Shown: positions 17,518 to 26,696 of the stretch, in pieces
Position numbering within the stretch: the stretch's first letter is position 1
How the letters are laid out: every line of letters begins with the position of its first letter
NCBI RefSeq assembly: GCF_937871615.1
Contig: NZ_CALMPA010000039.1
Span: forward strand, 62,001-126,000
Origin: an uncultured Sphingomonas sp.
GTDB taxonomy: Bacteria; Pseudomonadota; Alphaproteobacteria; Sphingomonadales; Sphingomonadaceae
Direction of reading: 5' to 3'
DNA: 64,000 nt
Program-made: the position numbers and the translations under genes
The notes under the pieces: model-generated
What the model was told of the DNA's origin: nothing
Seen by the model: the letters and a program-made list of their open reading frames with translations, nothing else
Database searches by the model: none

Positions 17518-20484
17518 ATGGGCTACGAAGGCCAGGATTTCTCGGATATCGCAGGCGGCGTTTCGCCCGCGTTCATCGACGCGCTCTATGCGCGCTACAA
17601 GACCGCGCCGGAAAGCGTTGAGCCGGGCTGGCGCGGCTTCTTCGAGGGGCTGGAGGGTGCCGCGACCGGCCCCTCGTGGGAAAGCGACCGCTGGCCGCTG
17701 ACCACGACCGACGACCTGACGGCAGCGCTCGACCCGACCCAGATGGAGCCGGCGCCCAGGCCCGCCAAGGGCAAGCCCGCCGCCGCCGCGTCGGCGCCCG
17801 CCCCCAGCCAAGATGCGATCGTCAAGGCCGCCGCCGATGCGATCCGCGCGCAGATGCTGATCCGCACCTATCGCGTGCGCGGGCACCTCGCCGCCAATCT
17901 CGATCCGCTCGGCCTGTCGGGCCTGCGCGAGCTGCCGGCGGACCTCACCACCGAATATCACGGCTTCTCCGACGCCGATCTCGATCGCCCGGTCTATCTC
18001 GGCGGCACGCTAGGCCTGCAATGGGCCTCGGTGCGCGAACTGGTCGCGATCCTGCGCGCCAATTACTGCGGCAACGTCGGCCTTGAATATATGCACATCG
18101 CCGACGTGGAGGAGCGCCGCTTCCTCCAGGAGCGCATGGAAGGCAAGGACAAGGCGATCCAGTTCACCGCCGACGGCAAGAAGGCGATCCTGAACAAGGT
18201 GATCGAGGCCGAGCAGTGGGAACGCTTCCTCGGCAAGAAATATGTCGGCACGAAGCGCTTCGGTCTCGACGGCGGCGAAAGCATGATCCCGGCGCTGGAA
18301 AGCGTCATCAAATATGGCGGCCAGATGGGCGTCAACGAAATCGTCTACGGCATGGCCCATCGCGGCCGGCTCAACGTGCTCGCCAACGTCATGGCGAAGC
18401 CGCTGCGCGTGATCTTCCACGAATTCGCCGGCGGCTCGGCCAACCCCGATGATATCGGCGGTTCGGGCGACGTGAAATATCACCTCGGCACCTCCACCGA
18501 CCGCGAGTTCGACGGGCACAAGGTCCACATGTCGCTCGTCGCCAACCCGTCGCACCTTGAAGCGGCGGACCCGGTGGTGCTCGGTAAGACCCGTGCGATC
18601 CAGACGATCGCGGGCGATCTGGCCGAACATTCGAAGTCGCTCCCCGTGCTGATCCACGGCGACGCGGCCTTCGCCGGCCAGGGCATCGTATGGGAATGCT
18701 TCGGCTTTTCCGACATTCGCGGCTACAACACCGGCGGCTGCCTGCACTTCGTCATCAACAACCAGATCGGCTTCACCACCAGCCCGCAGTTCGCGCGCTC
18801 CTCGCCCTATCCGTCCGATGTGGCGAAGGGCGTGCAGGCGCCGATCTTCCATGTGAACGGCGACGATCCCGAAGCCGTGACCTTCGCGTGCAAGATGGCG
18901 ATCGAATATCGCCAGACCTTCCACCGCGACGTGGTGATCGACATGTGGTGTTATCGCCGCTTCGGCCACAACGAGGGCGACGAGCCGAGCTTCACCCAGC
19001 CGCTGATGTACAAGGCGATCCGCAGCCATCCGCCGGTGAGCGAGATTTACGGCCAGCGCCTGATCGCCGAAAAGGTGATCGACCAGGCGTGGATCGACGA
19101 AACCGTGAAGCAGCAGACCACGCTGCTCGAAGGCGAGTTCGAGGCCGGCGCCAGCTACAAGCCGAACAAGGCGGACTGGTTCGCCGGTCGCTGGTCCGGC
19201 CTGTCCGTCCCGGCTGACCCCGAAAGCGCGCGCCGCATCGCCGACACCGGGCTGGAGCCGAAGCTGTTCGACGCGCTAGGCCGCCTGCTGACGACTGTTC
19301 CGGATTCGATCTCGATCCACAAGACGCTCGCCCGCGTGCTCGACGCCAAGCGCGAGATGTTCCGCTCCGGCGAGCATTTCGACTGGGCGACCGGCGAGGC
19401 GCTGGCTTATGGCGCGCTCTTGTCGGAAGGCTATGGCGTCCGCCTCTCGGGGCAGGATTCCGGGCGCGGCACCTTCTCGCAGCGCCATGCCGTGTGGGTC
19501 GATCAGAATGACGAGCACAAATATGTGCCGCTGGCGAACGTCGAACATGGCCGGTTCGAGGTGCTGGACAGCCCCTTGAGCGAATATGGCGTGCTCGGCT
19601 TCGAATATGGCTATGCGCTCGCCGATCCAAAAACGCTGGTGCTGTGGGAGGCGCAGTTCGGCGATTTCGTCAACGGCGCGCAGATCATGATCGACCAGTT
19701 CATCGCGAGCGGCGAGGCGAAATGGCTGCGCGCCAACGGCCTCGTCATGCTGCTGCCGCATGGTTACGAAGGGCAAGGGCCGGAGCATAGCTCCGCGCGG
19801 CCGGAACGGTTCCTCCAGCTCTGCGCCGGCGACAATATGCAGGTCGCGAATTGCACCACGCCGGCGAACTATTTCCACCTGCTGCGCCGGCAGATGCACC
19901 GTTCGTTCCGCAAGCCGCTGGTGGTGTTCACGCCGAAATCGCTGCTGCGCCACAAGATGGCGGTATCAAGCGCGGCGGACTTCCTCGGCGACAGCCACTT
20001 CCGCCGTATCCTGTCCGATCCGTCGGCCCCGGCGGACGTGGATACGAAGCGGGTGGTGCTGTGCACCGGCAAGGTCGCCTATGATCTGATCGAGGCGCGC
20101 GACGCGGCGGGTGACAAGAACACCCAGATCATCCGCATCGAGCAGCTCTATCCCTTCCCCGGCGAGCCGCTGACCGCGCGCCTGGCGCGGATGCCGAACG
20201 TTGAGGAAGTGATCTGGGCGCAGGAAGAACCGCGCAACAACGGCTATTGGTTCTTCGTCGAGCCTTATATCGAGCAGGCGCTGGTCAACGCGAAAAGCCC
20301 GGTGAAGCGCCCGCGCTACGCCGGTCGCGCCGCCGCCGCATCGCCCGCGACCGGGCTGATGAAGCGCCACCAGGCCGAACAGGGCGCGCTGGTGGCCGAT
20401 GCGCTCGGCCACAATGTTCGCGAGGAAATCCGCCGCACCCGCGAGGGCGATTCGGCGAAGAAGACCGGCAACGCCGGCGCGTGA
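17518..20484 (+). CDS. sucA: 2-oxoglutarate dehydrogenase E1 component
   Basis: The 988-residue thiamine-diphosphate enzyme decarboxylates 2-oxoglutarate and transfers the succinyl group to the lipoyl domain of SucB. Visible features are the N-terminal E2-binding segment (D-A-L-Y-A-R-Y-K-T-A), the H-R-G-R-L-N-V-L region near residue 280, G-D-A-A-F-A-G-Q-G near residue 380, the ThDP region with N-N-Q-I-G-F-T-T, and the C-terminal L-P-H-G-Y-E-G-Q-G-P-E-H-S-S-A-R. It is full length. ATG 17518 follows a GGCGGAG ribosome-binding site. Confidence 0.97.
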   Translation: MGYEGQDFSDIAGGVSPAFIDALYARYKTAPESVEPGWRGFFEGLEGAATGPSWESDRWPLTTTDDLTAALDPTQMEPAPRPAKGKPAAAASAPAPSQDAIVKAAADAIRAQMLIRTYRVRGHLAANLDPLGLSGLRELPADLTTEYHGFSDADLDRPVYLGGTLGLQWASVRELVAILRANYCGNVGLEYMHIADVEERRFLQERMEGKDKAIQFTADGKKAILNKVIEAEQWERFLGKKYVGTKRFGLDGGESMIPALESVIKYGGQMGVNEIVYGMAHRGRLNVLANVMAKPLRVIFHEFAGGSANPDDIGGSGDVKYHLGTSTDREFDGHKVHMSLVANPSHLEAADPVVLGKTRAIQTIAGDLAEHSKSLPVLIHGDAAFAGQGIVWECFGFSDIRGYNTGGCLHFVINNQIGFTTSPQFARSSPYPSDVAKGVQAPIFHVNGDDPEAVTFACKMAIEYRQTFHRDVVIDMWCYRRFGHNEGDEPSFTQPLMYKAIRSHPPVSEIYGQRLIAEKVIDQAWIDETVKQQTTLLEGEFEAGASYKPNKADWFAGRWSGLSVPADPESARRIADTGLEPKLFDALGRLLTTVPDSISIHKTLARVLDAKREMFRSGEHFDWATGEALAYGALLSEGYGVRLSGQDSGRGTFSQRHAVWVDQNDEHKYVPLANVEHGRFEVLDSPLSEYGVLGFEYGYALADPKTLVLWEAQFGDFVNGAQIMIDQFIASGEAKWLRANGLVMLLPHGYEGQGPEHSSARPERFLQLCAGDNMQVANCTTPANYFHLLRRQMHRSFRKPLVVFTPKSLLRHKMAVSSAADFLGDSHFRRILSDPSAPADVDTKRVVLCTGKVAYDLIEARDAAGDKNTQIIRIEQLYPFPGEPLTARLARMPNVEEVIWAQEEPRNNGYWFFVEPYIEQALVNAKSPVKRPRYAGRAAAASPATGLMKRHQAEQGALVADALGHNVREEIRRTREGDSAKKTGNAGA

Positions 20485-20494
20485 CCTTTCCGTT

Positions 20495-20517
20495 GCCCCG
20501 GCGCTTGCCGCCGGGGC
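20495..20517 (+). repeat. Hairpin in the sucA-sucB spacer
   Basis: A 9-bp perfect stem (20495-20503 with 20509-20517, loop CTTGC) lies 10 bases after the sucA stop. It is followed by a second, weaker CCCGGCTCAAGCAGGG palindrome near 20538. No T run is present. The pattern resembles intergenic palindromes common in sphingomonads. Confidence 0.7.
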
Positions 20518-20566
20518 CTCACAGTGACAGCAATATCCCGGCTCAAGCAGGGATGACGAGGTAGAG

Positions 20567-21757
20567 ATGGCAATCGAAGTTCTGGTCCCAACGCTGGGCG
20601 AATCGATCACCGAGGCGACGCTGGGCGAATGGCTCAAGCAACCCGGCGACAAGGTCGCGGCTGACGAGCCGATCGCCAGCCTCGAAACCGACAAGGTATC
20701 GGTGGAAGTCCCCTCCCCCGTCGCGGGCGTGATGGGCCAACATGCCGTGCAGGTCGGCGATACGGTTCAGGTCGGCGCGATGATCGCGACGATCGAGGCC
20801 GGCGGCGCTGCTGCCGCGCCGGTCGCCGCGCCGGCGGCTCCCGCGGTCGAGCCGGCTGGCGACACCCCTGCCGCGCTCTCCCCCTCGGTGCGCCGCGCCG
20901 TGCTGGAGCATGGCGTCGATCCCGCGACGATCAAGGGCACCGGCAAGGACGGTCGCCTGACCAAGGAGGATATCGACGCCGCCGCCGCGACCGCCAAGGC
21001 CGCCCCGGCTCCCGCGATCGCCGCGCCGGCCACGCCGTCCGCCACCGCCTCGACCGGCCGCAAGGAAGAACGCGTGCGCATGACGCGCCTGCGCCAGACG
21101 ATCGCCAAGCGCCTGAAGGAAGCGCAGAACACCGCCGCGATGCTCACCACGTTCAACGACGTGGATATGACAGCGGTGATGGAAGCCCGCGCCAAATACA
21201 AGGATCTGTTCGAGAAGAAGCACGGCGTGCGCCTTGGCTTCATGGGCTTCTTCGTGAAGGCCGCGTGCATGGCGCTGAAGGATATTCCCTCGGTCAACGC
21301 CTCGATCGAGGGCGATGAGATCATCTATCACGATTATGCCGATATCTCGGTCGCGGTCAGCGCGCCGAACGGGCTGGTCGTGCCGGTGATCCGCGATGCC
21401 GATCAGCTCACCGTCGCGGGAATCGAAAAGACGATCGGCGATTTCGGTCGCCGCGCCAAGGACGGCACGCTCAAGATGGACGAGATGAAGGGCGGCACCT
21501 TCACCATCTCGAACGGCGGCGTGTTCGGCTCGCTGATGTCCACCCCGATCATCAATCCGCCGCAGTCGGCGGTGCTCGGCCTCCACCGGATCGAGGATCG
21601 CCCGGTGGTGCGCAACGGGCAGGTCGTGGTGCGCCCGATGATGTATCTCGCCTTGAGCTACGATCACCGCCTGATCGACGGACGCGAGGCGGTGACCTTC
21701 CTCGTCGCGCTGAAGAACGCGATGGAAGATCCCACCCGCATCCTGATCGACCTCTGA
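20567..21757 (+). CDS. sucB: Dihydrolipoyllysine succinyltransferase (2-oxoglutarate dehydrogenase E2)
   Basis: The 396-residue core subunit comprises an N-terminal lipoyl domain (lipoyl Lys in E-T-D-K-V-S-V-E-V, about residue 43) and an Ala/Pro-rich linker. A peripheral subunit-binding domain follows ([11 protein letters not shown], about residues 105-140). The C-terminal acyltransferase domain carries the catalytic [10 protein letters not shown]. It is last in the mdh-sucD-sucA-sucB series and is followed by a strong terminator. lpd (E3) is not adjacent. Confidence 0.96.
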   Translation: MAIEVLVPTLGESITEATLGEWLKQPGDKVAADEPIASLETDKVSVEVPSPVAGVMGQHAVQVGDTVQVGAMIATIEAGGAAAAPVAAPAAPAVEPAGDTPAALSPSVRRAVLEHGVDPATIKGTGKDGRLTKEDIDAAAATAKAAPAPAIAAPATPSATASTGRKEERVRMTRLRQTIAKRLKEAQNTAAMLTTFNDVDMTAVMEARAKYKDLFEKKHGVRLGFMGFFVKAACMALKDIPSVNASIEGDEIIYHDYADISVAVSAPNGLVVPVIRDADQLTVAGIEKTIGDFGRRAKDGTLKMDEMKGGTFTISNGGVFGSLMSTPIINPPQSAVLGLHRIEDRPVVRNGQVVVRPMMYLALSYDHRLIDGREAVTFLVALKNAMEDPTRILIDL

Positions 21758-21765
21758 TCCTTCCG

Positions 21766-21800
21766 CCGCCGGCCTCCACCAAGAGGCCGGCGGTTTTGGT
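21766..21800 (+). terminator. Rho-independent terminator after sucB
   Basis: An 11-bp perfect stem (21766-21776 with 21783-21793, loop CACCAA) is followed directly by TTTTGGTTT. It ends the TCA operon 9 bases after the sucB stop. Confidence 0.9.
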
Positions 21801-21887
21801 TTGAGGGGACGGAGCGCGAGGTGACGGCTTATGGTGGGTGGTTACGTTTCGGGATGGTGATACGGCATTAGCTGCCATCCCACAGGC

Positions 21888-22301
21888 TCAGTCGTAGGCT
21901 CGGCGCGGTCGACCACGTCGGATGTCACGAGCCGCGCCATGGGGCAAACGGGTCTCGAAATGACAAAGCTGTCGCCGTGCATCTTCGTCGCCCGCTTTGG
22001 CCGCACGACGGATCCAATGCCGATAACCTCGCAAATCGCGTTGATTAAAACACAACATCGCCATGTTGTAGGCGGCGACCGGATCGCCTCGACGAAACGC
22101 TCGATAGTTTAAGCCTTTAACCGAAAATGGGTCGGACGCCGAAAAACCATCATGACCAATACGCCGGCTTAGCTCAGTCATGGCGCTCGGATAGCGCCGG
22201 AGGGCCAAATGCCACAGCAACCCCATACCATTCCCCGGCGAGCGACCGTTCAGCCAAGCATCGGCTAACCTCTGAAGCTTTTCGTCTGACGCATGGCCCA
22301 T
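21888..22301 (-). CDS. Sel1-like repeat protein
   Basis: The 137-residue protein has one clear Sel1/TPR-like repeat: A-A-Y-N-M-A-M-L-C-F-N-Q-R-D-L followed by W-I-R-R-A-A-K-A-G-D-E-D-A, with a weaker copy before it (G-L-L-W-H-L-A-L-R-R). No signal peptide is seen. The tail is basic (R-R-G-R-P-R-R-A). Such proteins usually mediate protein-protein contacts. GC content looks lower than in neighbours, a possible sign of transfer. It is convergent with sucB. Confidence 0.7.
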   Translation of the reverse strand: MGHASDEKLQRLADAWLNGRSPGNGMGLLWHLALRRYPSAMTELSRRIGHDGFSASDPFSVKGLNYRAFRRGDPVAAYNMAMLCFNQRDLRGYRHWIRRAAKAGDEDARRQLCHFETRLPHGAARDIRRGRPRRAYD

Positions 22302-22405
22302 GCCCCAGCCTATGACGCTACCCGATGTTTCTCAACGTCCAGTGCCAGTGAAGTTGCGATCCTGCTTCAACGGCAAAAAGTGACGCGAAACCAGCCCCTT
22401 CCCGA

Positions 22406-22936
22406 TCAGCGCCGCGTTTCGCTGAGCGGCTTGAGCGAGGTGCCGCTCAGATACATCATCGTCACCGAAATCTCGGTCACCCCCTGCCCCACCTTCACCG
22501 CCGTCTGCTTGGGTGACGGCTTCCTGCCGAAGATGAAATCCCAGATCGTCACGCGCGGATTGCCCGAGGCACCGCCCCCGTCCGAGCGATCGGTCTGATT
22601 GTTGGCGTTCGCATCATGCCGCACGTCGATCGCATAATTGCCCGGCGCGGCGACCGCCATGCAGACGCGGATCGGCTCTGTGCGCGGCGTGGGAATTTCC
22701 ACCTTGGTCCGCCACTTCACCTTGTCGAACCAGGTGGACGTATCGCCGCCGAACGTGCGGACGCGCACCGTGCCCTGGCGATTCTTCAGCCCGGTGATGT
22801 TGACGAGGATCGCCGGGCCACCGCCCGGCGCGCAATGCGCCGCTTCCGGCCCGAGGATCGCGGGCGTTTCCGCCATCGCAGGAGCCGCCAGAAGAAGAAT
22901 TGCTCCAAACGCCATCATTGAACGATAGGCCATCAA
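22406..22936 (-). CDS. DUF2141 domain secreted protein
   Basis: The 176-residue protein has a signal peptide (residues 1-22, cleavage after PAMA) and a DUF2141 fold: V-N-I-T-G-L-K-N-R-Q-G-T-V-R-V, P-G-N-Y-A-I-D-V-R-H-D-A-N-A-N-N-Q-T-D, and a C-terminal F-G-R-K-P-S-P region. The Asp/Asn-rich loop resembles a cation-binding loop. The biochemical function is unknown. The 104 bases before the Sel1-like gene start show nothing I can name. Confidence 0.8.
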   Translation of the reverse strand: MMAYRSMMAFGAILLLAAPAMAETPAILGPEAAHCAPGGGPAILVNITGLKNRQGTVRVRTFGGDTSTWFDKVKWRTKVEIPTPRTEPIRVCMAVAAPGNYAIDVRHDANANNQTDRSDGGGASGNPRVTIWDFIFGRKPSPKQTAVKVGQGVTEISVTMMYLSGTSLKPLSETRR

Positions 22937-22993
22937 GACCCCATCGCCGCGAGTTGCGGCAGTTTTGCGGCGTGACGCGGGAGAATTGCGGCG

Positions 22994-23665
22994 TCAGTTC
23001 GCCGCCAGTTTGCGCAGCGCGCCAAGCGTATCCTCCACGCCCTGCGCCTGGTCTCGCGTCGCCGCACGGCGCGTCGCGCCGCGCTCCAGCCGGTCGAGCA
23101 GCGCGCTGATCGACGCGGCGGGCTGATCCGCCACCTCTCGCGCGCCGGGCAGGGGAAAGGTTTCAAATCGTTCGCCGCGTTCCGCCGCCCCGGTCGCGAT
23201 CGGCACGCCCGCCAGCGCATCGGGATCGAACGCGGCGAGCGGCAGATCAAGATCGTCGGGCAATGATTGTTCCGGCCCATCCGGCACCGCGCCCTCGCCA
23301 ATGATCGGCAACGGATCGCCAAGCTCGCTGCGCGCCGCGATCGGCGCGCGCGCGGGTGCATCGGGATGCGCATCCGCCCGGCGCAGCAGCGGCGTCGCGC
23401 CAAGCCGCGTGGCGCGGCGCGAGCGGCCCACGAACAGCGACGACACGAGGCGCGGCATCAGCCCGAGCAGCGCGATCGCCCCACCACCAGCAAGCGCGAG
23501 CAACGTCCGCCCGGTCACCCCGATCGGCGGCGCGGCAAGCGGCACGAACATCGCGAGCCGCGATCGCTCGATCACGCCATCCAGAAGCGCGGCGGGCGCG
23601 GCGGCGATCAGGCCCGCCGCGACCAGCCCGATCGCCAACGACAGGACGGGAAGGATTCCCTTCAT
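22994..23665 (-). CDS. Hypothetical membrane protein coupled to the glycosyltransferase gene
   Basis: The 223-residue protein has two N-terminal transmembrane helices (about residues 4-30 and 50-72). A long Ala/Pro/Asp-rich cytoplasmic or periplasmic tail follows, ending in a short helical segment (D-T-L-G-A-L-R-K-L). Its ATG 23663-23665 overlaps the upstream glycosyltransferase stop as ATGA, so the two are probably translated together. I do not recognise the family; the coupling suggests a role in exosortase-linked polysaccharide export or regulation. Confidence 0.65.
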   Translation of the reverse strand: MKGILPVLSLAIGLVAAGLIAAAPAALLDGVIERSRLAMFVPLAAPPIGVTGRTLLALAGGGAIALLGLMPRLVSSLFVGRSRRATRLGATPLLRRADAHPDAPARAPIAARSELGDPLPIIGEGAVPDGPEQSLPDDLDLPLAAFDPDALAGVPIATGAAERGERFETFPLPGAREVADQPAASISALLDRLERGATRRAATRDQAQGVEDTLGALRKLAAN

Positions 23666-24906
23666 GCGGAACTGCTTGTAGCGGTTATCTGCGACCATGA
23701 CTCGTCCATACGCGCGGCGTTGCTCAGCCGCTGGTAAACCGGATCGTAACGAGAAACATTTGACAACCAGTTACGCTCCGCCTCGACGAAGGCGCGCGCG
23801 CGCTGGCGCCGGGCATCCCACTCATTCCGATCGGCAAGCAAGGCGGCCAGCGCGGTCGCGATCGCCTGCGGATTGTCCGCCGCGAACAAGGTGCCCGTAT
23901 CGCCATCGCGGATCAGTTCGCGGTGGCCGCCGACATCGGATGCCGCGACCAGCCGCCCCTGCGCCATCGCCTCCAGCGGCTTCAGCGGCGTGACGAGATC
24001 GGTGAGCCGCATCCGCTTGCGCGGATAGGCCAGCACCTCGATGAGGCCGTAATAACGCTCGACCTGATCGTGCGGCACGCGGCCCACGAAGCGGATGTGC
24101 GCGCCCACCGGAGACGCCGCCGCCTGCGCGCGTAGCGCCTGCTCCATCGGGCCGCCGCCTACCAGCAGCAGTTGCGCCTTCGGGCGCGCCGCGACGAGCG
24201 CGGGCATGGCGGCGATCAGATCGTCCAGCCCCTCATAATCATAGAAGCTGCCGATAAAGCCGATCGTATCGCCTTCCAGCCCGAGTTCGGCGGCAAGCGC
24301 GTCGTCGCGCGGGCCGGGCGCGCCGAACAGGCCGAGATCGACGCCGTTGGGCGACACCATGATCTTCTCACGATCAATGCCGCGCGCGATCAGATCGTCG
24401 CGCAGCCCCTCGCAGATCACCGCCACCGCGTCGGCGCGGCGCACGGCCCAGGTTTCCAGCGCACGGGTCGCGCGATAGCGCGCGGAGCCTTCGCGCCCCG
24501 TGCCGTTGCCCACCGCCGCATCCTCCCAGAACGCGCGGATCTCATAAACCAGCGGCAGCCCCCGCCGCCGCGCGACGCGCAACGCCGCGAGCGCGCCAAG
24601 CACCGGCGAATGGGCATGGAGCACGTGCGGGCGGAATTGCTCTGCCACCGCCTCGATCCGGCGCGAGAAAGCCGCGATCTCCGCCAGTTCGCCGATCGGC
24701 GCGGGAAGCGCGCGCGGCGGAACGGTGCGGTGGAAGTCGATCCCGTCCACGCGCTCGAAGCGCGCCTCGGTCGGCCCCTGTCGCGGCCCCGTAACGGCGG
24801 CCACTTCCAGCCCGCGCGCCATCTGCGCGGTGAGGATCGCGCGGGTACGGAAGGTATAGCCGCTATGCAGCGGCAAGCCATGATCGAGGATGTGGAGAAT
24901 ACGCAT
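23662..24906 (-). CDS. Glycosyltransferase family 4, exosortase-A-system-associated type
   Basis: The 414-residue GT-B glycosyltransferase has an N-terminus R-I-L-H-I-L-D-H-G-L-P-L-H-S-G-Y-T-F-R-T, the signature of the exosortase-A-associated glycosyltransferase group. The C-terminal nucleotide-sugar region has G-F-I-G-S-F-Y-D-Y-E-G, R-F-V-G-R-V-P-H and K-P-L-E-A-M-A-Q-G-R. It should add a sugar to a lipid-linked exopolysaccharide precursor. ATG 24906 is used; a second ATG lies 9 bases upstream. It is divergent from the ligase-like gene. Confidence 0.85.
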   Translation of the reverse strand: MRILHILDHGLPLHSGYTFRTRAILTAQMARGLEVAAVTGPRQGPTEARFERVDGIDFHRTVPPRALPAPIGELAEIAAFSRRIEAVAEQFRPHVLHAHSPVLGALAALRVARRRGLPLVYEIRAFWEDAAVGNGTGREGSARYRATRALETWAVRRADAVAVICEGLRDDLIARGIDREKIMVSPNGVDLGLFGAPGPRDDALAAELGLEGDTIGFIGSFYDYEGLDDLIAAMPALVAARPKAQLLLVGGGPMEQALRAQAAASPVGAHIRFVGRVPHDQVERYYGLIEVLAYPRKRMRLTDLVTPLKPLEAMAQGRLVAASDVGGHRELIRDGDTGTLFAADNPQAIATALAALLADRNEWDARRQRARAFVEAERNWLSNVSRYDPVYQRLSNAARMDESWSQITATSSSA

Positions 24907-25011
24907 CACGCGCAAGCTCTTGCCACGCGATCATTTAACGCCGCGTCAACCGCATCGCGGCTAGAGCGGGATCGACCACGGCGGACGCAGCAATATGGAA
25001 CGCAGGCGCAG

Positions 25012-25152
25012 ATGATCGACAATTTCGCGCTGGGCCTGACGCACGGATTGCTGCTGCTCGCCGCATTTCTGCTGTTGCGCCGCCCCGATCTCGATCGCGA
25101 GGCTTCTCCGCGCGATGAAGCGCCGCGCAAGGGGCGCCGCCCGCGTGCGTGA
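25012..25152 (+). CDS. Small membrane protein upstream of the O-antigen-ligase-like gene
   Basis: The 46-residue reading frame starts at ATG 25012. It has one hydrophobic helix (about residues 7-22) and a highly charged Arg/Asp-rich tail. Its TGA (25150-25152) overlaps the GTG start of the ligase-like gene by 8 bases, which supports translation. I know no family. It may be a small subunit of, or leader for, the ligase. Confidence 0.5.
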   Translation: MIDNFALGLTHGLLLLAAFLLLRRPDLDREASPRDEAPRKGRRPRA

Positions 25153-26509
25153 TCTGGCTTTCATCGGCTTCCTGGTCGCGCTGCTCGGCATGGGGCTGCG
25201 CAAACCGTTCCTGTTCGTGCTCGCCTATGTCTATATCGACATCGTCTCGCCGCAGCGGCTGACCTATATGCTGCTCAACAGCGTGCCGATCTCGCTGATC
25301 GCGGTGGCGCTGGCGGTCGGTGGGTGGCTGCTGTTCGACGACAAGCGCGATTCGCGTTTCGCCCCGCGCCAGGCGCTGATCCTGCTGCTGATGCTCTATT
25401 GCGGCATCACCACGCGCAATGCGGATTTCCCGGTGGAGGCGCTGGATAAATGGGATTGGGTGTGGAAGGCGCTGGTTTTCGCCGCCTTCCTGCCGCTCAC
25501 CCTGCGCACGCGGCTCAGGATCGAGGCACTGCTCCTGTTCATGACGCTGTCCGCCGCGTCGATCATCATCGTCGGCGGGATCAAGACGCTGGCGTCCGGC
25601 GGTGGCTATGGCGAACTGAACCTGATGGTCGCCAACAATTCCGGGCTGTACGAGGGCAGCATCATCTCCACCGTCGCGATCTGCATCGTGCCGGTGGTGC
25701 TGTGGCTTTCACGGCATGGCACGTTGTTCGGCACCGGCTGGCGGGTGAAGATGTTCGCTTATGCCCTGATCTTCGCCTGCCTGCTGATCCCGGTCGGCAC
25801 CTCGGCACGCACCGGGTTGCTGTGCATCGCGCTGCTTGCGGCGCTGATGCTGCGCGAGGTGAAACGCCCGATGCTCTATCTCGCCGCGCTGGCGCTCGCC
25901 GGGGTGGTGGCGGTGCCGTTCCTGCCATCGGCGTTCAGCGATCGCATGGCGACGATCAAGACCTACAAGGCGGATGAATCCGCCTCCACCCGCATCGCCG
26001 TGTGGCAATGGACATGGGAATACGCCAAGACCCATCCGTTCGGCGGCGGCTTCGAGGCCTATCGCCAGAACCAGATCCGCTACGATACCGTGGCCGTGAA
26101 GGGATCGGGCGCATCGACCACCGTGGAGCGCAGCCTGACGGTGGACAAGAGCCGCGCCTATCATTCCAGCTATTTCGAAATGCTCGGCGAACAGGGGTAT
26201 CCCGGCCTTGCGCTGTGGCTGACGATCAGCGTGATCGGGCTGATCCGCATGGAGATATTGCGGCGGCGGCATCGCGAGGGCGAATATGCCTGGGGCGGCG
26301 CGCTGGCGGGAGCGCTGCAACACGCGCATCTGATCTATCTGCTCGGCGGCGCATTCGTCGGAATCGCGTTCCAGCCGTTCATCTACATGCTGCTCGGCGC
26401 GCAGATCGGGCTGGATAGCTATCTTGGCCGTCGCCAGCGGGAAAGCGTGTGGCGCCAATCATATCGCGTCCGTGCGGCGCACGAACCGACCGCCGCCGCC
26501 GCCGGATAG
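25145..26509 (+). CDS. O-antigen/O-glycosylation ligase-like protein, exosortase-A-associated
   Basis: The 454-residue protein has about 10-12 transmembrane helices. It resembles the Wzy/WaaL-like putative O-glycosylation ligases tied to exosortase A: N-terminal R-D-L-A-F, a Y-V-Y-I-D-I-V-S-P-Q-R-L segment near residue 30, and a large periplasmic loop around residues 270-350 with R-I-A-V-W-Q-W-T, G-G-G-F-E-A-Y and Y-H-S-S-Y-F-E-M-L-G-E-Q-G. GTG 25145 gives the family-typical start; ATG 25115 is the alternative. The exosortase itself is not in the window. Confidence 0.82.
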   Translation: MRDLAFIGFLVALLGMGLRKPFLFVLAYVYIDIVSPQRLTYMLLNSVPISLIAVALAVGGWLLFDDKRDSRFAPRQALILLLMLYCGITTRNADFPVEALDKWDWVWKALVFAAFLPLTLRTRLRIEALLLFMTLSAASIIIVGGIKTLASGGGYGELNLMVANNSGLYEGSIISTVAICIVPVVLWLSRHGTLFGTGWRVKMFAYALIFACLLIPVGTSARTGLLCIALLAALMLREVKRPMLYLAALALAGVVAVPFLPSAFSDRMATIKTYKADESASTRIAVWQWTWEYAKTHPFGGGFEAYRQNQIRYDTVAVKGSGASTTVERSLTVDKSRAYHSSYFEMLGEQGYPGLALWLTISVIGLIRMEILRRRHREGEYAWGGALAGALQHAHLIYLLGGAFVGIAFQPFIYMLLGAQIGLDSYLGRRQRESVWRQSYRVRAAHEPTAAAAG

Positions 26510-26696
26510 GCATCCGCGCACAGCAAAGGATCGACGCGCGCGAGAGAGATTCAGCCGAACGCACGCTGACGGCGTTTCACAAGGCCTTGCGCGCGCGCTG
26601 AAATACACGCCACTTGAGCGATGACGAACGCGGCGTCATTGCGTTCCCGATAACCGGAACGCCAGCCGCCCCGGCGGCCTGACCAAAGGAATGCAG

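Noticed and set aside
22150-22190. tRNA-like string (GGCTTAGCTCAGT followed by a GCGC stem)
   Set aside because: It lies inside the Sel1-like gene, has no T-arm consensus (GGTTCGA) and cannot close an acceptor stem.
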